From NCBI GenBank assembly GCA_024683485.1, contig JAIKYD010000058.1:1-38948 (forward strand): a DNA stretch of 38,948 nt, written 5' to 3'. Both the position numbers and the translations under genes were made by a program. Numbering within the stretch: position 1 is the first letter of the stretch; the number at the start of each line of letters is the position of its first letter. This document shows, piece by piece, positions 34,645 to 38,948 of this stretch. Below the pieces are notes generated by a model. It was not told the origin of the DNA, searched no databases, and saw only the letters and a program-made list of their open reading frames with translations. Source of the DNA: Saccharofermentans sp. Its GTDB lineage: Bacteria; Bacillota; Clostridia; Saccharofermentanales; Saccharofermentanaceae.

Positions 34645-35927
34645 ATACTGGATACATTTCCGTAATCATCGAACTCGAACGACAGGACAAACTCTCCGTC
34701 GCCATTTTTGAACGAACCGGTATAGCCGCATCCGTCAAACATCGGATATACGAGAAGAAGCTCAGAAATATTCATTCCGATATAAAGATCTTCACTCAGG
34801 ACATATTCGTTGTTCTTACGGAGCAGGATTGATACAAGTCTGCCGGAAGACCACTGTCCGTCCTCTTCGATATCTGCTTCGAGCCTGACCGTAACACCGT
34901 CATACGCCAGGATCACGAGATCTGATGTAGTTGTCGCAAACTTAGGATTTCCGAGGAGTTTCTTTATCTCACTGAATGTGTATGTGGAACCCATTCTGAG
35001 CTTGCCCTGCCCTTCTCTTGAGAAACGTATCTCCCTTACCGAAGCAGGAATGCTATCTTTGAGCATGTATTTCCCATCATTCTTAAGTCTCAGCTCAACA
35101 GTCTTGGAAGCAATAGTGTTTCCGTCAATAGAGAATACTTCAGGGATTACATACGAGATATAAATCGGTGAGAAACTCTTTAACACATAACCCGATGTAT
35201 TCGTCTTTACCTTCAGCCTGTAGTAGTAATTGGCAATGTAATCAGCTTTGGCATGTATTACCGAAGGCATGTAAATATCTGAACTATATGCTGATTTAAT
35301 AATCGCTTCCAGACCGTCAACATTTCTGTCATTGATCATTTCGAAATAGTGATTGATATATGAATATGCAAGCACTGTATCGATTACATACTGGCCTGCC
35401 AAAGTATATGAACCGTTATTTCTCGAAATAGTAAACACCACCAGCGGAGCCTCAGAATCCTTATCCTTGGAGTAACAAAGCTCAACAACATCCAGATCAC
35501 CATAATAGTCAATGGATCTGTAATCCTCATTCGCAGAACTGATGGACAGGAAATAATCCTGCTTCTCACTATCACTTAAGATCTTGAACGAATCAGCGGT
35601 ACCATGAGCCTGCGAACACTTCCGTAATATGGAACAATACTCAGAGAAGATCGAATACGACAATCCGTTCAGTTGTGAAGTTGGTATTTTGGCATAACAA
35701 TCAGCAACATTACTGTCACTTGCGATCGCATTGACCATGAGCCTCGCAAGCTCAGCCTCAGAAACTGCTTTCTGAGTAACACTCAACCCGTCAGTAATAT
35801 TGTTGATGAACGTGCAGCCGGAAAGACACCCGGCAGTTCCCGCCAGCATTGAAACGCACAGCATAAGAACAAGGATTCTTTTCAGAACTCCTTCCTTCAT
35901 ATTTCCACTGTCAAAACGTCTCTTCAA
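34620..35927 (-). CDS. Putative lipoprotein of unknown function
   Basis: 435 aa if started at TTG 35927 (AGAGGT 7-8 nt upstream); ATG 35900 is the alternative and leaves MKEGVLKRILVLMLCVSML. A lipobox 'LAGTAGC' follows the hydrophobic stretch, so it is probably lipid-anchored outside the cell. The rest is a mixed alpha/beta region about 50-300 and a C-terminal part with two short repeated beta-rich motifs ('LRMGSTYTFSEIKKLLGNPK' and 'LYIGMNISELLLVYPMF') of the kind seen in SmpA/BLIP-like folds. I do not recognise the family. It follows rlmB by 15 nt, so is probably cotranscribed. Confidence 0.75.
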   Translation of the reverse strand: MKRRFDSGNMKEGVLKRILVLMLCVSMLAGTAGCLSGCTFINNITDGLSVTQKAVSEAELARLMVNAIASDSNVADCYAKIPTSQLNGLSYSIFSEYCSILRKCSQAHGTADSFKILSDSEKQDYFLSISSANEDYRSIDYYGDLDVVELCYSKDKDSEAPLVVFTISRNNGSYTLAGQYVIDTVLAYSYINHYFEMINDRNVDGLEAIIKSAYSSDIYMPSVIHAKADYIANYYYRLKVKTNTSGYVLKSFSPIYISYVIPEVFSIDGNTIASKTVELRLKNDGKYMLKDSIPASVREIRFSREGQGKLRMGSTYTFSEIKKLLGNPKFATTTSDLVILAYDGVTVRLEADIEEDGQWSSGRLVSILLRKNNEYVLSEDLYIGMNISELLLVYPMFDGCGYTGSFKNGDGEFVLSFEFDDYGNVSSIQLGEAVG

Positions 35928-35942
35928 AAAAGCAACCTCTGA

Positions 35943-36806
35943 TCACTCTTTATTTCTATGTGCCTGTGCTTCGAAAAGCACCACTCCGGCAGCCACCGCT
36001 GCATTCAGACTGTTAACGTGTCCTGACATAGGTATCGATACCGTAAAGTCACAGCACTTTCTGACACCGTCTCTCATACCGTCACCTTCGCTTCCGATAA
36101 CCACTACAAGATTACCTGAATAGTCGGCTTTATGGTACTCATAATCAGCATCCATATCCGTACCGCAGACCCAGAAGTTTTCCTTCTCCTTCAGTCTTGT
36201 AAGAGTCTGTGCAAGGTTGGTAACTCTTGATACAGGCACGTACTCGATAGCACCGGCAGAAGCCTTGGCAACCATTGAATCAAGTGTAACAGACCTTCGC
36301 TCCGGAATGATTATTCCATCAACTCCGCAGCAGTCTGAGATCCTCAGGATAGAACCCAGATTATAGGCATCCTTGATCTCATCCAATGCAACGAGCAGAG
36401 CCGGTCTTCCCTCTTCTCTGCACTTTGCTATTATCTCATCAAGATCAGCATAACTATGAGGTGCAACTGAGGCAATAACACCCTGGTGATTGTGAGTCGC
36501 ACTCATTTTATCGAGGATCTGCCTTGTAGCTCTCGTAACTACTATTCCGCGTTTGTTGGCTTCATCAAGGATCCTGATAAGCCCATGATCCAGTGGCTTG
36601 TCACCTTCAGGCTTTAAGATCCAGATCTTATTGAAGTCCCTGCCTGCAGCAAGAGCTTCTGTTACGGCATTTCTTCCTTCGATCTTATCGGTGGAACCGG
36701 AACTTGCAAAAGCGTCGTCCTCACGGTCACGCCTTATATCAGGCCTGGAATTTTCAGGTCTTCTCTGTCTCTTCTCCTGATTAAAACGTCTCTTGCCTTT
36801 ATCCAT
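35943..36806 (-). CDS. rlmB: RlmB/TrmH-family 23S rRNA 2'-O-ribose methyltransferase
   Basis: 287 aa from ATG 36806; a GTG at 36812 is an equally possible start. Basic N-terminal tail (about 1-40), then the substrate-binding domain ('IEGRNAVTEALAAGRDFNKI') and the SPOUT knot with its three motifs: 'DEIKDAYNLGSILRISDCCG', 'VVVIGSEGDGM' and 'IPMSGHVNSLNAAVAAGVVL'. RlmB methylates G2251 of 23S rRNA. It overlaps the end of mrnC by about 8 nt, the standard Firmicutes arrangement. Confidence 0.93.
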   Translation of the reverse strand: MDKGKRRFNQEKRQRRPENSRPDIRRDREDDAFASSGSTDKIEGRNAVTEALAAGRDFNKIWILKPEGDKPLDHGLIRILDEANKRGIVVTRATRQILDKMSATHNHQGVIASVAPHSYADLDEIIAKCREEGRPALLVALDEIKDAYNLGSILRISDCCGVDGIIIPERRSVTLDSMVAKASAGAIEYVPVSRVTNLAQTLTRLKEKENFWVCGTDMDADYEYHKADYSGNLVVVIGSEGDGMRDGVRKCCDFTVSIPMSGHVNSLNAAVAAGVVLFEAQAHRNKE

Positions 36807-37230
36807 TCTCACTCTCTGCTTCCCTGTTTATTACGCCGTCGCAAATATCGAAGCTCTTATAGATAAGATATTCCATTCTCGGCTCTTCGTTATTAAGAAA
36901 AAGATAACCCAGAAGCGCTTCAAATCCCGTGGCATACATATAATCAGCATGATTGGCATTTTTGGATACAGCATGCGGATTTGAGTTCTTGCCGCGTCTG
37001 AAATAATCAGATTCCTTCTCTGTCAGTTCATCTGCCAGGATCCTCGCACTCATCGCCTGTGCCTCTGCGGAAACATACCGCACCGTATTGTTATGCATCT
37101 TGTTATTGCTGCCTGCTCCGAGAGTCGCTGACTTGCAGCGAGCATAAAGCTCATATATCGAATCGCCGATATATGCAAGAACAAGCGGTGATACTTCGCG
37201 AAGATCCTGTGCAATGAACGGTTTTATCAT
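36799..37230 (-). CDS. mrnC: Mini-ribonuclease 3
   Basis: 143 aa. RNase III catalytic domain only, without the double-stranded RNA-binding domain: 'SPLVLAYIGDSIYELYARCK' with the catalytic Asp, 'KMHNNTVRYVSAEAQA', 'RRGKNSNPHAVSKNANHADY' and 'ATGFEALLGYLFL' with the second acidic residue. It matures 23S rRNA ends in Firmicutes. The stop of cysS and this ATG share one base (TGATG), so translation is coupled. Confidence 0.95.
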   Translation of the reverse strand: MIKPFIAQDLREVSPLVLAYIGDSIYELYARCKSATLGAGSNNKMHNNTVRYVSAEAQAMSARILADELTEKESDYFRRGKNSNPHAVSKNANHADYMYATGFEALLGYLFLNNEEPRMEYLIYKSFDICDGVINREAESENG

Positions 37231-38639
37231 CAGTTTGCCTTCTCGATCTTAAATCCGCCGGGTACATCTTTTACAATGTATCCCTTTGATATGATCTCAT
37301 CCCTGATCCTGTCAGCTTCAGCATAGTCCTTAGCCTTCTTGGCTTCGGCCCTCTTATTAGCCAGATCGGTAATCTCCTTTGGGATCTCATCCTCAAGATC
37401 GAGAACTATGCCGAGAACCCCGGTCAATTCAACGATCTTGTCTCTTGCCTGTTTCAAAGCGTCAGCAGATACTTTGCCCTCCTGGGCACTTGTATTGGTC
37501 TGTCTGACAAGATTGAAGATGTCTGTTATCGCGTCGGCACTGTTAATGTCATCGTCCATATGGGCGATGAAGCTTTCATCTGCAGCAGCAACAGCATCAG
37601 CAAGAACTTTATCCGCTTCGGCATCACCTGAAAGAGTGTTGCCGGATAAAACAAAATCCGCATTCCTTACGCAGTTGGATATCCTTCCGAGACTTGTCTG
37701 CGCAGCAGCCAGAAGCTCATCCGAGAAATTGATTGGACTTCTGTAATGGCCTAAGAGAATGAAGAATCTGATGACATTGTAAGGATACTTCTTAACAATA
37801 TCCCTGATCGTAAAGAAATTGCCAAGAGACTTGCTCATCTTCTCGCCATCGATGTTAACAAAGGCATTATGTACCCAATAGTTGCAGAATGTGCAGCCGT
37901 TGGCAGCCTCACTCTGGGCGATCTCATTCTCATGATGAGGGAAAATAAGATCCTGTCCGCCGCCGTGTATATCGATGGTATCACCAAGATACTGCTTGAT
38001 CATGGCAGAGCATTCGATATGCCAGCCCGGTCTTCCTTCACCCCAAGGGGATCCCCAGAAAGGCTCACCTTCCTTTTTGAATTTCCATAGGGCAAAGTCA
38101 CCCGGATTCTTCTTGCCTTCATAAGACGCCTTGCGTTCACCGCCGCCTGCCTCAAGCTCATCAAGCTTATAGTGGGAAAGCTTGCCGTAGTCTGCCTTCT
38201 TTGAGACATCGTAGTAAACACCGTCACCTTCGATAATGTAGGTATAACCCTTCTCTTCCATTGCCTTGATAAGACCTATAATAGCCTTCATGGAATGTGT
38301 GGCTCTGGGCTGGTGTGTATGTCTCTTGATATTCAGGCCGTCAGCATCAACGTAGTATTCCTTGATAAAACGGTCAGCCAGCTCCTCAACGGTAATACCT
38401 TCCTCATTGGCACGTTTGATCATCTTGTCATCGATATCGGTAAAATTCTGGACGAAGGTTACATCGTAGCCCCTGTATTCCAGATATCTGCAGAGAGTAT
38501 CGAAAGTAACGAAAGGTCTCGCGTTTCCAAGATGGAAATAGTTATAGACTGTAGGACCGCAGGCATACATCTTAACTTTGCCGGGTTCTATGGGTTTGAA
38601 TTCTTCTTTTGTTCTTGTCAATGTATTATAAAGCTTCAT
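37230..38639 (-). CDS. cysS: Cysteinyl-tRNA synthetase
   Basis: 469 aa, normal length. Class I motifs: zinc ligand Cys and HIGH-type site in 'MYACGPTVYNYFHLGNARP', 'GRPGWHIECSAM' with a second zinc Cys, 'HGGGQDLIFPHHENEIAQSE' with zinc His/Glu, and 'KMSKSLGNFF'. A DALR-like helical domain and a short C-terminal Lys-rich region follow. AAGGAG 9 nt before the ATG. No T-box leader is visible upstream. Confidence 0.97.
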   Translation of the reverse strand: MKLYNTLTRTKEEFKPIEPGKVKMYACGPTVYNYFHLGNARPFVTFDTLCRYLEYRGYDVTFVQNFTDIDDKMIKRANEEGITVEELADRFIKEYYVDADGLNIKRHTHQPRATHSMKAIIGLIKAMEEKGYTYIIEGDGVYYDVSKKADYGKLSHYKLDELEAGGGERKASYEGKKNPGDFALWKFKKEGEPFWGSPWGEGRPGWHIECSAMIKQYLGDTIDIHGGGQDLIFPHHENEIAQSEAANGCTFCNYWVHNAFVNIDGEKMSKSLGNFFTIRDIVKKYPYNVIRFFILLGHYRSPINFSDELLAAAQTSLGRISNCVRNADFVLSGNTLSGDAEADKVLADAVAAADESFIAHMDDDINSADAITDIFNLVRQTNTSAQEGKVSADALKQARDKIVELTGVLGIVLDLEDEIPKEITDLANKRAEAKKAKDYAEADRIRDEIISKGYIVKDVPGGFKIEKAN

Positions 38640-38664
38640 CTATCAGCTCTCCTTGTAATAAATC

Positions 38665-38693
38665 AATATAGTAAACAACTCAAAAGTTGGAAA
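38665..38693 (-). promoter_or_regulatory. Candidate promoter of cysS-mrnC-rlmB
   Basis: Minus-strand TTTCCA (38693-38688), 17-nt spacer, TATATT (38670-38665), about 25 nt before the cysS ATG. Confidence 0.45.
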
Positions 38694-38712
38694 TCAGTAT
38701 ATTCAGCGACAC

Positions 38713-38752
38713 AAAAAAATGACTCCTGTTGCCATATAGGCAACGGGGTCAG
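38713..38752 (-). terminator. Intrinsic terminator of an upstream transcript outside the window
   Basis: Minus-strand TGACcCCGTTGCC pairs with GGCAACaGGaGTCA around TATAT, then seven Ts. It isolates cysS from whatever lies to the right. Confidence 0.8.
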
Positions 38753-38948
38753 GCTTTGCAAGATAAATTGTCTCAAAATCAAGTCCCATCAAAGACTTAT
38801 TCTCCTTAACCCCCGAAACAAAGTGGACTCTGATTGACACCCGGAAATCCAGGGCGGTGCTCAGGTATCAGATCTCAATAGTCCAACTTACAAGGCTTTA
38901 CATCAAAAAGACAGGCCCAAGCTCCTTATTACGTCATGTAGGTCCAAT
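38753..38948. other. Right edge: no gene recognised
   Basis: About 196 nt with stops in all frames. A 14-codon open stretch at the very edge on the minus strand (38903-38947, ending SLGLSF*) could be the end of a gene outside the window, but it is too short to judge. The base composition is more GC-rich than the intergenic gaps elsewhere. Confidence 0.4.

Noticed and set aside
38295..38837. Plus-strand frame over the cysS start (180 codons)
   Set aside because: Antisense to cysS and its promoter/terminator region; no domain.
38640..38948. T-box leader upstream of cysS
   Set aside because: No T-box consensus (AAGGGTGG-like) and no specifier loop seen; the hairpin at 38713-38752 lies upstream of the likely cysS promoter and is best read as the terminator of another transcript.
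38753..38948. Insertion-sequence end at the right edge
   Set aside because: The composition looks different from other gaps, but I cannot identify a transposase or terminal repeat in the visible bases.

Overview
The window looks like chromosome from a low-to-moderate-GC Gram-positive anaerobe, probably class Clostridia. Three things support this: a cysS-mrnC-rlmB gene order typical of Firmicutes, Shine-Dalgarno sites of the GGAGG type, and secreted proteins built from cell-wall (choline-binding) repeats. I cannot place it below class. Nearly everything from 1 to 26661 lies on the minus strand and makes or uses a cell-surface polysaccharide. The right third is housekeeping.

Layout. 1-7211: three secreted proteins. 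Two are tandem paralogues with leucine-rich repeats, an InlB-like repeat and a Thr/Pro/Lys linker; the complete one ends in nine choline-binding repeats. The third is a papain-fold (CHAP-like) enzyme with about 16 choline-binding repeats. An O-antigen ligase/polymerase-like membrane protein with a TPR-like tail sits among them. 7328-11397: a lic-type operon with a fused wHTH/nucleotidyltransferase/choline kinase, a LicC-like cytidylyltransferase and a BCCT transporter. 11513-22147: a polysaccharide operon read as initiating sugar transferase, four glycosyltransferases, Wzy-like polymerase, Wzx-like flippase, acyltransferase and LicD. 22531-24369: a cytosolic sugar-sensor/GGDEF protein. 24442-26661: a Wzz-like protein plus a second short sugar transferase.

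Right part: PepV-like dipeptidase, SH3/NlpC-P60 hydrolase with poly-Asp linkers, tRNA-His/Gln/Lys, argJ, trigger factor, a nicotinamidase-like hydrolase, tRNA-Arg, a tyrosine phosphatase, a lipoprotein, rlmB, mrnC and cysS.

How it fits together (inference). Choline is imported (BCCT), phosphorylated and activated to CDP-choline (fused kinase, LicC), and LicD transfers phosphocholine to the repeat unit made by the adjacent operon. The polymer is flipped and polymerised, and its phosphocholine anchors the neighbouring choline-binding proteins. The locus thus encodes a surface polymer, its decoration and the proteins that dock on it. The most unusual features are the three-domain licA-type fusion, a strong lic promoter whose transcript would start on an intrinsic-terminator hairpin, a roughly 51-bp tandem array of hairpins at 1557-1750, two genes with a -10 box placed as for leaderless mRNAs, and a Wzz protein with a decayed kinase-like tail.
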